Below are positions 22,443 to 35,153 of a DNA stretch of 64,000 nucleotides, in pieces. Each line of letters opens with the position of its first letter. Position 1 is the stretch's first letter. This stretch comes from Sapria himalayana. Its lineage: Eukaryota; Streptophyta; Magnoliopsida; Malpighiales; Rafflesiaceae. The notes below the pieces were generated by a model that saw only the letters and a list, made by a program, of their open reading frames with translations, was not told the origin of the DNA and ran no database searches. The translations under genes and the position numbers were made by a program. The DNA is taken from assembly GCA_029783825.1 (NCBI GenBank), contig JAREIK010002053.1, forward strand, positions 1,424,464 to 1,488,463, in the 5' to 3' direction.

Positions 22443-25400
22443 TTAATCATCGGCATCACTGTCATCCTCCAAAAGATCTTCTGATATTTCGTCTGATTCT
22501 GATAGAAGTTCGAGCTCATCTTCAGATAGAAATTGATCATCTTCAATTTCTATTATGCCACCATTTGAGTCACAAATTTTTTGGATCTTCATCTATATTC
22601 ATAGGCTCAATATTATTTATTTCATTTTCATGGAATGCCAGTACAATATCTAAGTCTGCACTTCTTTGTTGCGATGTTGGTACTTCAAATTTTGATCGAG
22701 CTTTGATTTTGTAAATCACCCATCAATCTCTCTTATCATGAGATAAACTTGATATAAACATTAATATACCTGAGCGGCTTAATCCGAATGAACTTTGATT
22801 TTGCCATAATAAATGGCTCATATCGATTATATCTACATTTATTGTTAACATCCACTAGCTTATAATCCGAATGAATCTTTATGCCTTTATTTCATGTAGG
22901 ATCAAACCACTCGCATTAAATAATACAATACTGTTATTTTCGAGTTCAGGATACTCAAACTCAATAAATCCTTTGAGTTGACCATAATAATCAATCTCAT
23001 CTACACTATAACCTAAGCCTTTAATGCATACATCACTTTTCATTGTTGTTTTATAAGAACCGTGCTCGATTGTTTGAAATTTATATCGATTAACAAAATA
23101 TCTATGATAGGTGTTACATATCTAAATGGGCATTTACTTAGATTCTGAATGAAAATATCTGAATCTTTATTTGAAGGATTAATTGCTTGTAACATAAATT
23201 AAAAAAATGATATTAATAAATAAGAGATACTAATAAATTAAATAATTTAAAAAGTTAAAACATAATAATTCTCACATAATTTGTTAACCAATTCACAAAT
23301 TCAGTTTCTAGCATATAATCGACATCATTGCTAGAAATTACTGATTGTCTATATTTTAACTGCTCAACTTAAATACTGCACAAATATAAAAAGAGAGAAA
23401 AAATGTATATAAATTGTTAATAATTCCTTTTAAGATAAAATTAAACTATGATTAAACCTGCAACCATTTTGGGTATACATACTCAATATATGGTGCAACC
23501 TTCTAACGATTAAGTAAAACATAGCTCTGTGTTGCTTTATACTCTTCATTTTTCATGCATCTTTTTATTGCTCTTCCAAATGCTATTCCAGGGTGCTTGA
23601 AGATAGATAATTTATCCACAGAATCATCTTCTACCATCACATGACCTTCATCATTCCATGACATATTTATATTCTTTGTATTGATATGATCCTCAAAATA
23701 ATAAGAACAAAATGATGATGCTTCTTCTACTAAATATGCATTACAAATGAACCTTCAACTTTTTCTTTGTTTCTAACATCCAATTTCAAATTAAGAAGAT
23801 ACCTACAACCACAATGTTAGATTTCAATTATATTAAATTACAATATTAATTTATGTATGAAATAATAAAACACGGTAAATTATATGTATTTAGCTCTCAA
23901 AAGGATACTTCCACTTGTATTGCACTGGCCTTGCAATTCTTGCTTTATATGCCAAATGGACCGGCAAGTGCTCCATTGAGTCAAAAAAAAAACTCGTTGG
24001 GAATATCCGTTCAAGCTTACAAATAATAAGTGGAATGTCATTCTCTAGCCTCACCATGTCATCTATTTTGATTTTCATTGCAGTTAGCTATTTGAAAAAC
24101 AAACTAAGTTCTATAAGGACCTTCAAAACATTTAGGGGAAGTAATTCACGGAATACAATTGGTATTAATCTCTGCATAAATACATGATAGTTATGACTTT
24201 TCATTCTGAATACCTTAAGATTCTTCATATGCACATATCTACCCATATTTAACACATATCCATCAGGAAATTTCAAAATTTTAATCCATTCACACAATAT
24301 TTGTCTTGCTTTCTTATCAAGTTGGTAGTAAGCCTTAGAAAATTTTTCTGTTTCCTCATTCAGTTTCAATTCAGGACACCGACAGTTATCATTCAGCTCT
24401 TGTCTTGATTTTAACGTATCTTTTATTTTTTCTTCTACATTAAGGATAGTGTTGAAAACATTCTCAAGCACATTTTTTTAATATACATTACATCTAAGTT
24501 ATGATGAATTAAATTGGATTTCCAATATGGCAAGTCCCAAAATATACTATATTTTCTCCGGCCATAAATTTGCTTATTGGTTCATTACTTTAGGTAACAT
24601 CCTTTTCAGTTACCTTATTCAAACCCAAATTCTAAATCTCTGTCATAATATCATCTTCTGAACGAACTGCTGGCGCAACTATCATCAAAGTTTTATTTTT
24701 TTAAAATGTAGTTCTATTTCTTCAATATGGATGATTCATAGGTAGAAACTTACAATGATTATTAAACCATGACTGTTTACCACTAAATTTGAGGGTAAAT
24801 GCATCAGAATTTGTCATGCATTACGGGCATGCGAATCATCCTGCAGTACTCCATCCAAACAACATTGAATATGCAGAAAAGTCACCATCCACATAGGGCT
24901 GCCTGCATAATGAAATTTTACTTCTTTGAAATATCATATGTATTCACGCCAACATCCCACAAATGATTTAACTCTGCAATAAGAAGCTGTAACAAAACAT
25001 CCAGCATATCTTTCAGATTATTTGGCCCTGCAACTAATATTGACAAAAATATATATTGCTCCTTCATACATAGCCATGGAGGCAAGTTATAAGGCATCAC
25101 TATCATGGACCATGTTGAATATTGTTGTCCAGATTGCCTAAATGGCTGAAATCCATCAGTGTAGAGACACAATCTCACATTTCAATTTTCTCCTACAAAA
25201 TCTTGATGTATATAATTAAAATGATTCCAAGCAAGTGAATCTGATGGATGATGCATTATCCCTTTTTCAACCTCATGCTCAGAGTGTCACCTCATATCAT
25301 TTGTTGAAGAATTTGATGCATATAGTCTCTGTAATCGAGGAATTAATGAAAAATAATACATCTTATTAAAGATAACCTTCAATTTTGTTCGCGTATCTAC

Positions 25401-26161
25401 AACAGGAGGTGCCTTCCTAAATCGAGGATGATCACAAGACATACAGCTAATTAAATCACTATTACTGCCCCAATATAACAAACATAAATTTAAAAAGCAA
25501 TCAATTTTTTCCACTGGTACACTCATTCCTCGTAGTAACTTATTTTTGTTGTAAAAGTTGTTAGTGATCAAATTATTATCCGAAACAATCTCCTTCATTA
25601 GTTCTATCACCTGATCAAATAATTTCTCAGAAATATGATTTTCTGACTTAATGCTCATTAGTGGAGCAAAAGTTACAATTGCAAATGTATTTTACAACCA
25701 CGCCACAACTCTTTATCTACATCTTTAAGGATTTTATAAAATTTCTTAGCTTCAGGATTAGGTGGTTCATCCATGTAATCCATATTGAAGTCAGCACCAG
25801 CAGCTTCCGTGATTATTTATGTTATGTGTTTGATGATTCTTCAGTCTTCACCACAAGCAAACGATTCAGTACCCTCATTTTGCTCAATATTCAGAGTCAT
25901 TGTACTTTCCCCATGATAAATCCAAATAAAATAATTTGGCAAAAGACTATGTTTAGCCAAATGATATCTTATAGTGTTTACATAATGAAAAGGGATATTC
26001 TGACACTTGCGATGATTACATGGACACTTGATTTTTTCTTCATCCATCAATCTCAATTAACTACATGCAAAGTTGATGTAAGTTTCAAGCCTAATCAAAA
26101 AATATGTATTCAAAAATTCATTAATAACCCTTATGTACATCCACTGATGATCTGAACTCAT
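22443..26161 (-). pseudogene. CACTA TNP2-type transposase, element 1
   Basis: DDE-type transposase of the CACTA superfamily, which cuts the element at its CACTA ends. The start ATG (26159-26161) begins MSSDHQWMY, matching element 2. Blocks in order are: a transposase-associated domain (CPCNHRKCQN, then YHLAKHSLLPNYFIWIYHGES, 26056-25841); the TNP2 N-terminal part (GMSVPVEKIDCFLNLCLLYWG, 25658-25287, ending IPRLQRLYASN); the TNP2 core (LYTDGFQPF, LNHLWDVGVNTYD, 25178-24918); then a DUF4218-like part (MKSHNYHVFMQRLIPIVFRELLP, IICKLERIFP, 24471-23890). After an intron comes a DUF4216-like part (about 23130-22890) and an acidic C-terminus ending at stop 22443-22445. Stops and frameshifts separate the blocks, so it is not functional. 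Confidence 0.85.
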
Positions 26162-26165
26162 TTTC

Positions 26166-26260
26166 TCTATTTTATTTACAAAAATTAATGGCCAATCATT
26201 ATTTTGATTAAAATATTCTATTACTTCAAATATAGAAATAATTAAATAAAATTACTTACA
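26166..26260 (-). other. Predicted 5' leader intron of TNP2 gene, element 1
   Basis: On the minus strand a GTAAGT donor lies near 26255-26260 and an AG acceptor a few bases before the ATG. The same donor and acceptor occur at the same places in element 2 (42831-42924). Conservation between two diverged copies supports a real intron. Confidence 0.55.
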
Positions 26261-26429
26261 AATGAATATTTAAAAATTAAAAATCATGAATATCGTGGCA
26301 ATGCATTTGCAGAATCTACATGAATAAGTAGAGTAATTTTTAGCCCGATAAAAATTAATAAATATCACAGTAATATTCGATAAAGGGTACAAAATACGAT
26401 AATGCACAAGAAAAGAAAGCAAAAAAGAA

Positions 26430-26700
26430 AGACATTTAAAGTTAGAAGGAGGAGAGGGAGAGAGAGAGAAGGAGGGAGAAAGAGGGGGAGAGAAATGGTG
26501 AAAGGGAGATAGGTGGAGAGAGGGGGGAGAGAGGGAGAGAGAGGGGTGGAGAGAGAGAGAGAGAGAGAGAGAGAACAAGCAAGAAAGAAGAGCGAGAAAG
26601 AAAATAACAAGAGAGAGTGTGTGACACATAAAGTAAAAGAGGAAGAGAATGACAGAAAGAATTATAGAGGGAGAAAGAGACACATAGAGAGTGTTGTGTT
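26430..26700. repeat. GA/CT-rich expansion in the TNP2 leader, element 1
   Basis: About 260 bp of GA-rich DNA (CT-rich in the sense of the transposase) fills the place of a CT-rich leader that is only about 45 bp in element 2 (42612-42655). The microsatellite grew, or shrank in the other copy. Frames across it are artefacts. Confidence 0.75.
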
Positions 26701-26710
26701 AGAATGAAGA

Positions 26711-26720
26711 ATTATATAAA
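26711..26720 (-). promoter_or_regulatory. TATA box of TNP2 transcription unit, element 1
   Basis: TTTATATAAT on the minus strand lies just upstream of the CT-rich leader. The same box with the same neighbours is present in element 2. About 150-180 bp upstream of it (26745-26930) is conserved between the elements, including a GC-rich AGCCCTTGGG...CAGGCTC-like core. Confidence 0.55.
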
Positions 26721-26929
26721 AGAAAATAAATTTTTTTTTATACAAACCTATCAAATATTACACCTTTTATTATACATAAGTTCATATTTGAGCCTGAGGC
26801 CCAAGGGCTGGGATTAGGTAAGAGTACAACCCTTATTTGTATTATACCATATATGATCCTGATCAACAGATACTCTCATGCTATGTGCTTACATATTGTG
26901 GATATTATATTTTTAGCCATTTTATTTCA

Positions 26930-28625
26930 AGTTAGTACAACAACTTAGTATTTTCCCATATATAATTATATGTTAGGATAAATAGAGCAAATGTAGTTAT
27001 AAATAGTTATATATAATAAAACATATAATTATATATAGATATATGCATACAAGTAGTTATAAGTAAATATAAATAAATGTATACAAAGTTATAAACAATT
27101 ATATAGATTTACATATATGTATACATATATGCATACATAAATAAACATAAAGTTAAATTTATTTATATCGAGTTTTTTATAGTTATACAAATATTTATAT
27201 ATAATTATAAACATTTAGTTAAACATACTGTTCTATGTTTTTATACATATAATTATAAATATAGTTTCATGTGGTTATACATATAGTTAAAATTATATTT
27301 ATACATGTATGTATATATATTTTTTCATATAATTTCATATATTTATACATATAGTTATGTATAGGTATTGATATACTAAAATACATTTTTTATACTAATT
27401 GATAAAATGTATATTAAATAAATGTTGTTAATTATATATTTAAATATAGTTATGTATAAAGTTTTTATGGTTATACATATAGTAAGATAGAATTATTTAT
27501 AGGTATATGTTATTATACTTATAATATATATAGTTATAAAAAATTATATATCATTAAACATTTAGTTATATATATATATATATTCATACAAGTAGTTATA
27601 TTTAGTTATACATAAATATATACAATGTTATAAACAATTATATAGATTTACATATATGTATACATATAGTATAAATAGTTAAAAATATAGTTATATTTAA
27701 TCATATAATGTATATTTAGTTTTACAAATATTTATATATAGTTATACACATATAATTAAACATAATGTTTTATGTTTTAATACATGTAATTATAAATATA
27801 GTTACATGTGGTTATACATATAGTTACACGTATAGTTAGACTTATATCTATACATGTAGGTATATTTATTTATTTATATAATTTTATATATCTATACCTA
27901 TAGTTATGTATAGGTATAGATATAGTAAAATACATTTTTGAATACTAATATATGCAAATGTATATTAAATATAAGATGTAAAGTATATATTTAAATATAA
28001 TTATGCATAAAGCTTTTATAGTTACAATTATTTATAATTAAATGTTATTATACATATAGTATATATAGCTATTAATATTTTTATATATTTAAACATATAG
28101 TTATATATAAATATATTCATACACATAGTTATACATAAATATATAAAGTTATAAATAAATATATAGATTTACATAAATGTATACATATTTATAAATATAG
28201 TTATATTTAATGTTGTAGAGTGTTATATAGTTATACAAATATTTATATATAGTTATACAAATATTTATGCATGGTTATACACATATAGTTAAGTATAATA
28301 TTGTATGTTATTATACATGTAATTATAAATATAGTTACATGTAGTTATACTTATAGTTACACATATAGTTATACTTATATTTATACATGTAGGCATATAT
28401 AACTATATTAAATATACTAATATATACTAATATAGTTATCCTTATATTATAACTAAACATATAGTTATCTATAGGTATATATATATGGTAAAACACATTT
28501 TTATATACTAATATATAAAAATGTATATTAAATATATGTTGTTAATTCTATTTTTAAATATAGTTATGTATAATATTTTATAGTTTTACATATAGTCAAA
28601 GATACATATTTATAGTTATATGTTC
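26930..28625. repeat. TATAGTTATAC-type AT-rich repeat zone, element 1
   Basis: Imperfect repeats of TATAGTTATACATA and related words run for about 1.7 kb without coding content. The same zone, inverted, is present in element 2 (41200-42345). It continues on the far side of the ARF copy (29550-30070). Confidence 0.75.
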
Positions 28626-28868
28626 TTGTACCTTTGGGATCCAATGACAAAAAGACACAAAATAGAAAACAAACAAGTTCGGCTCACAACAGATCAGAAC
28701 AAAGTAAATGTGATCTTGTATTTCAGGCATGCAATATCTAAATATATATACAATTTGAATCCCCCTAGAAATAGATGATGTCATCCAGATAACAGAACAA
28801 AACTCAAGAAAAATAGGCGAGTATTAGATCCACATCCATGTATGTCAACAAAGTTTTCCTAATCCTAC

Positions 28869-29420
28869 TTAAATTATTACTGATTTGCTGGCAATGTAAT
28901 TTGAAAGACAATCAAGACCCTTGTAGAGAGCCTTGCCAGCGGTAGCACATGTGCTCTGAATGTGCCAATGGCATAGGAGAAGAGAGTGAAATCATAGCGT
29001 GTCAGTAATTTTATGTATTCATCGCATTGGGAAGATCTTGCTTATTGGAAAACACCAGCAAAATTGCATCTCGAAGCTTTTCCTCATTTAGCATCTTATG
29101 CAACTCATCTCTGGCTTCAACTACTCTATCTCTGTCATTTCTGTCCACCACAAAAATGAGACCTTGGTTATTTTGGAAGTAATCCCTCCAGAATGGTGAA
29201 TCTTGTGTTGACCCCCAACATCCCACACAGTGAAATTGATATTTTTGTATTTAACAGTCTTTACATTGAAGACAATAGTAGGAATTGTGGTGACAATTTC
29301 ACCAAGCATCAACTTATATAGAATGGTTGTCTTTCCTCCAACAACAAGTCCTAGCATCAAAATCCTCATCTTCTTGTTGGCAAACAGCTTGCTGAATAGC
29401 TTTGTGAATGTAAATCCTAT
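28869..29420 (-). pseudogene. ADP-ribosylation factor (ARF1-like) retrocopy captured in CACTA element 1
   Basis: ARF is a small GTPase that recruits coat proteins to Golgi membranes. The minus-strand translation follows plant ARF1 from end to end. The N-terminal helix [19 protein letters not shown] leads to the P-loop (GKTT), switch I (TIPTI.FNV) and switch II (WDVGGQ). [18 protein letters not shown] follows, then the nucleotide-binding NKQD. The tail reads [19 protein letters not shown] and YIASK. All about 181 codons are present without introns, although plant ARF genes are normally split, so this looks like a processed cDNA copy. Damage: the initiator ATG reads ATA, GLDAAGKTT reads GLVVGGKTT, a one-base frameshift follows WDVGGQ, another frameshift follows NAMN, and a TGA lies in the C-terminal part. 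Non-repetitive flanks extend to about 28628 and 29545 and may be UTR sequence. Element 2 has no counterpart. Confidence 0.9.
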
Positions 29421-29549
29421 TTCTTCCACTAAATCTCCATCCCTTTGTCATATGGCAGTAAAGAGATCTGATGAGAAAAAAAAAGAATCAATAACCCTCA
29501 AGAGATGGTCACTAGAGAGGGTGGTCAACCTCTATATGTTCATATACTT

Positions 29550-31035
29550 ATAGTATATATACTTAAAAATAGAGTTATACATAATTAAACATATAATTAT
29601 ATATAAATATATTCATACAAGTAGTTATAAGTCATTATACATAAGTATATACAAAGTTATAAATAAATATATAGATTTAATTATATGAATACATATATGT
29701 ATACACATATACAAATATAGTTATATTTAATTATATAGAGTATTACATAGATATACAAATATTAATATATAATTATACACATATAGTTATAAATATGTAT
29801 GTAGTTAAAGATATAGTTATATATAATATTTTTATAGTTATACGTATAGTAAAATATAATTAAATATAGTTATATATTATTATACATATGATTTATTTTG
29901 TTAAAAATATAGTTATATAGAATTACTCATATAGTTATAAAATATTATATAGTTTAAAAAATAGTTATATATAGTTATTAATATAGTTAAAAAATAGTTT
30001 GCATAGTTACAAATATAGTTAAATATAATTATTAAAGTTTTATATAGTTATACAAATATTAATAAACAGTTATCATATACTATGATAACAACACACTCTA
30101 AAATGCCCAATTGATTTACACCACTATAGAGAAAGAACTTGTATCAACAATCTTTTCTTTTGGAAAATTAATATCATATTTAGTGGGGACCAAAGTCATA
30201 GTATATACTAAATATTCTATAATCAAATATCTCATATAAAAGTAAGATGTCAGCCCTAGATTGATTTGATGGACTATTACAATAGTTTGAACTAGAGATA
30301 TTAGATAAGAAATGTACATATAATCAAAAATAAAAATAGCTTATCAAGACTAGAAAAAAAAGAAAGAAGAGTTGTTGAAGAAGATATTAGATAGATTTTT
30401 TTATTTGAACAAATTATAGTATTGAATGAAAATGTAACACCATGGTATTTAGTATTGAATAAATCTTTATCATTACAAGTATTACCCTGATCAAATTTGT
30501 AGGAAAGTGTTATAGTTGGGAGATTAGTTGTTTCTTGTAATAATGTCAATTTTTGCTCATACTCTCATGAATTTGTGGAACATGTTAATATTTATGTGCT
30601 CAAGTATGATTCTTCTCAAAATTAATGTGAGATTACATCACATATATATTTTAGAAATTTTTTTATAATATTTATTATACAAACATGTTGTTAAATGTTT
30701 TGAAAATTACAAAATGAATTTTAACAAATGAACATTTTATTAGAAATCAATTTTAGTTAAATGATATTAAGTGAAACAAAGATACATACCCTTAACATAT
30801 TAAATCATAATGATTTATACAAACATATAAAAATATAATAAAAAATTTTAGATTGAAAGAATTAAAATTTAAGTTCCTAAAATATATGGGAAAATGATAA
30901 AGATTTATACAATATCCAAAAAAACCTGTATGAATGAGATGAATGATATGAATGGATATTAAGTTTCTAAAGCATGTAGTTATACATGTTGTAGATGTAG
31001 TTATATATATTTTTTCATGTAATTATATATATTTA
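29550..31035. other. AT-rich internal zone of element 1, no gene seen
   Basis: TATAGTTATA-type repeats run to about 30070. About 900 bp of AT-rich non-repetitive DNA follows, containing short minus-strand frames (30116-30549) that I do not recognise and regard as chance. Confidence 0.5.
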
Positions 31036-31039
31036 GACA

Positions 31040-31527
31040 TATGACTATGTATAGGTATTGATGTAGATAAATACATTTATATATAAAAATATGTTGATAT
31101 ACATATTGTTAAATATATAGTTATATATATATATGTATGTATGTATGTATGTATATTAAATATATGTTGTTATAGTTATATATAGTTATGTTTATGTATA
31201 CTATTTTTATAGTTATAGATGTTGTAAAATAAACCTATATAAGAAATTCAAATTATATCACACGTGCATATTGATGTATGATTATGTTTAAATACACTTA
31301 TATAAAATATACTTATGTTTATGTATACTATTTGTATATTGTTTATATATAGTTATGTATATTGATGTAGATATCAAGTCGGCATACCTTATACTGTTTA
31401 TGTATACTATTTATGTACACTGTTTATGTAACATGTTTATATATAGTTATGTATATTATTATAGATAAATACATTTATATATAGTAATATGTTGATATAC
31501 ATATTGTTAAATACATTTATATATAGT

Positions 31528-31575
<48 letters not shown>

Positions 31576-32510
31576 TGTGTTTGTGTATTAAATATATTGT
31601 TATATTTATATATAGTTATATTTATGTATACTATTTTTATAGTCATACATATAGTAAAATATACTTATATAAGGAATTCGAATTATATCACACATGCATA
31701 TTGATGTATAGTTATGTTTAAATACACTTATATAAAATACACTTATGTGTATGTATACTATTTATATATAATTATATATTATGATGTGGATATCAAGTCG
31801 ACATACCTTATAATGTTTATGTATAGTCATGTATATTAATATAGATAAATTCATTTATATATAGTAATATGTTGATATACCTATTGTTAAATATATTTAT
31901 ATATAGTTATATATCTATATATATGTGTGTGTATATTAAATATACGTTGTTATATTTATATATAGTAATATTTATGTATACTATTTTTATAGTTATAGAT
32001 GTAGTAAAATATACCTATATAAGAAATTAAAATTATATCACACATGCATATTGATGTATTGAAATGTTTAAATACACTTATATAAAATACACTTATGTTT
32101 ATGTATATTGTTTATATATAGTTATGTATATTGATGTAGATATCAAGTCGGCATACCTTTACTATTTATGTATACTGTTTATATATAGTTATGTATATTA
32201 ATATAGATAAATACATTTATATATAGTAATATGTATAAATACATATTGTTAAATACATTTATATATAGTTATATATCTATATATTTATATATGTATATGT
32301 ATATTAAATATATGTTATTATATTTATATATAGTTATTTTTATGTATGCTGGTTTTATAGTTATATAGATATAGTAAAATATAGTTATATAAGAAATTCG
32401 AATTATATAGATATAGTTATGTTTAAATAGTTTATGTATACTGTTTTTGTATACTGTATATAGTTATGTATATTGATGTAGTTATTAATTCGACATACCT
32501 ACTATGCACC
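31040..32510. repeat. Tandem repeat, unit about 340-420 bp, four units, element 1
   Basis: A landmark word GATATCAAGTCGGCATACCT recurs near 31368, 31788, 32138 and (damaged) 32477. Between landmarks the same order of words is repeated: TATTAAATATA, TATAGTTATA, AAATTCAAATTATATCACAC and ATGCATATTGATGTAT. A (GT)n run near 31532-31586 sits in the second unit. Element 2 keeps only about two partial copies of the landmark near 39466 and 39545. Confidence 0.75.
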
Positions 32511-32514
32511 ATCA

Positions 32515-34075
32515 AAATCCACACAATGATAACACAATATATCACAAATACATAAAGTATGTATATGAATAAGTATATAAATGCAATCCAAGCAAACCAC
32601 GGTGAATAAAGGAGAAGAATTTCGGAAACAATAAATAATAGATACAATACGCATAAGCTTAATCTTCGATTAAGCAATCCAAGATAATCGATGAAGAATA
32701 AATGTATAAAATGTACCTCAAATTAAATAACAAATTAATACTTAAACCTCAATTAAATATTGTTGCATCGGTATCGAGAGATAGATAGTGGGGTGTGGAG
32801 GAATTCGGTTCACTTGTTAGAGATGCGTCGACGTCGAGAGATAGAATGTATATTTTAGGAAAATATTCATATTTTTAATTATTAAAACATTAAATAAACA
32901 ATATATATATATATATAATACAAAAATATGCATTAATTTTATTTACTAGCAACATTTTTTCAACAAAATTAATGTGCGTGTAGCAAGATACAAATAAAAA
33001 ACAAATACCTTACAATTTTTTATTATAATATTAATTAAATAATAAATATATAAACAATTAAAAATATATATGTTTAGCCTTAAAAAATATCAAATAGGTA
33101 CAAAATTAACAAACTTCATATAATAAAATATAAATAAAAAGATGAGTTGTCTTCTAGTCACTCGCCTAAGAGTTAAAAAATACTATTAGTATTAAAAAAT
33201 ATATAAAATTTTATATTTTATGGTTAAAATTTTTAAGAATTCATATTAATTTTTACGAAGATAATATGAAATAATTTTAAAGGCATAAAATTTCATATTA
33301 TTTGATTTCATTAATAATTTTTAATATTCAAAAAATTACTTAAAGTGAGAAGATAATTAAAAAACGTTATATTTATTATTTTAATAAAAACTTAATGTTA
33401 AAAGCTAATAGTAAAAATATTACTCAATTATTTAATTCATATAAATTTTTGTAGGAGCAAACATCAATATATTTATTTATAAATATTAATTTATTTTCTT
33501 TAAAGTTTATTTAAAAAATTATATTTTTATTATATTTCAAGATTTTCAAAATTTATATTATTTATTTTTTTAAAAGTATTTTATAATCATAAAATTTTTT
33601 TTGTACTTATAATAATATTAATATTTACTAATTTATTTGTCAATTTAGATATTTTTGAAAATATTTTCTATTTTATCATATAATGAATTAATTTACATTT
33701 AAATTGGTAGAAATTTTAATATATGGTAATTTAATTTTTAAAATATCGAAAAAAATTATTATACTTATTAAATTTATTATTTAAAGTTACTTTAATATAA
33801 ATTATTTAGTTTCTTAATTAAAAATTTTAGAAAAATTTTTGTATAATTTTATAAAAAATAAATACATCATAAAAATAGTTATTATTGTCCTTATTAATAT
33901 AATTTTTTTTGTATTTTTATATTTTCTAAATTATTTATTTATGATTTCGTTTTTTTATGATTTTACGAGGAGAATGTATCCCTTAAGGTTTGCTCATCTA
34001 TAGACCATTAACATAGATTTAATAAACAAAATAAAATAAAATATTAAAATTAATAATAAATTTAAAAAATTAAAT
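32515..34075. other. AT-rich internal zone between tandem repeat and 5' subterminal repeats, element 1
   Basis: No coding similarity. The part at 33100-34030 matches, inverted, element 2 at about 38600-39420 (for example the GCTCATCTATAGAC word near 33990 and its inverse near 38650). It therefore belongs to the CACTA backbone. Confidence 0.6.
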
Positions 34076-34079
34076 AAAT

Positions 34080-35153
34080 AAAATATTGGCTAGAAAAATT
34101 CCGTCACTAAGTTCGAGATTTAATTAGCTAGGGAAGTTGAGTCACTAAATATGTCATTATATTTCTAGATTTAATTAACTAGGAAAGTTCTGTCGCTAAA
34201 TCCATCGATATATTCCTGATTTAATTAACTATGAAAGTTCTGTCGCTAAATCCATCGATATATTCCGGATTTAATTAGCTAGGGAAGATCCATCACAAAA
34301 ATTCATCACCATATTGCAGAAAGTAATTGGCTAGGAAAGTTCTGTCGCTATAATCGGTCGCTATTTTCAGTATATAATTAGCTAGAAAAATTCTTTCACT
34401 AAATCCGTAGCAATATTTTAGGGGGTAATTAACTAGGAAAATTCTGTCGCTAAATCAGTAACTATGTTCCATATATAATTAGCTAGGGAATTCCATCACT
34501 AAAATATGTCACTATGTTCCGGATGTAAATAGCTAAGAAAATTCTGTCACTAAATCCGTAGCTAAATTTTAGATTGTATTAGATAAGAAAATTTCGTCTC
34601 AAAATCCATAGCTATTTTCAAGATTTTATTAGCTAAGGAAAATCCATCGCTAAATCCATTGCTAAATTACTGATTTTATTAGATAGGGAAAATCTGTTGC
34701 TAAATCCGTCACAAAATTCCTGATTTAATAAGTTAGAGAAATTTCGTAGCTAAATTCATCGCTAAATTACTTATTTTATTAGCTATGGAAAATCTATCAC
34801 TAAATATGTCACTATATTACGGATTAAATTATCTAGAGAAATTCTGTAGCTAAATCCATTGCTAAATTATGAATTTTATTAGCTAGTAAAATTTCATCGC
34901 TAAATTCCCCACTTTTCTTGAGTGGAATTTACGTAAATTTTTTGTCGCTAATCTGTCACTAAATCCATAGTAAAATTTCCAGCTTTTCTTTAGTGGAATT
35001 TACGAAAAAATTTTCATTGCTAATCCGTTACAAATTTTTATTTCAATAAAAAATCATAAATCTTTTCTTATTCCCTAGCTAATCCCTCGCAATTTAGCTA
35101 GGGTTTGATCCCTAGCTAAATTTCCCTAGCTAAATCAGCATTTTCTTGTAGTG
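34080..35153. repeat. Subterminal repeats, element 1 right (5') end
   Basis: About 1.07 kb of direct repeats, unit about 50-57 bp, built from ATTAGCTAGGGAAA, TCCGTCGCTAAATCC and similar words, running up to the CACTA terminus. The inverse array is at 37651-38575 in element 2. Confidence 0.85.

Larger units (their letters stand above)
18003..35153 (-). mobile_element. CACTA (En/Spm) transposon, element 1, 17.15 kb
   Basis: The left end begins CACTACAAGAAAAA and the right end is the inverse of CACTACAAGAAAAT, a terminal inverted repeat of about 13-14 bp. Flanking triplets are GAA (18000-18002) and GAG (35154-35156): a 3-bp duplication with one mismatch. Inside both ends are dense subterminal repeats built from TTTAGC(G/A)ACGG and TTAGCTAGGGA words. 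Both transposase genes are on the minus strand, so the functional 5' end is the right one. Internal order from that 5' end is subterminal repeats, an AT-rich zone with a tandem repeat, an ARF copy, promoter, TNP2 gene, second gene, GC-rich module, subterminal repeats. All genes carry disabling mutations. Confidence 0.9.

Noticed and set aside
31489..31721. Cys/Val repeat proteins
   Set aside because: Translation of a (GT)n microsatellite.
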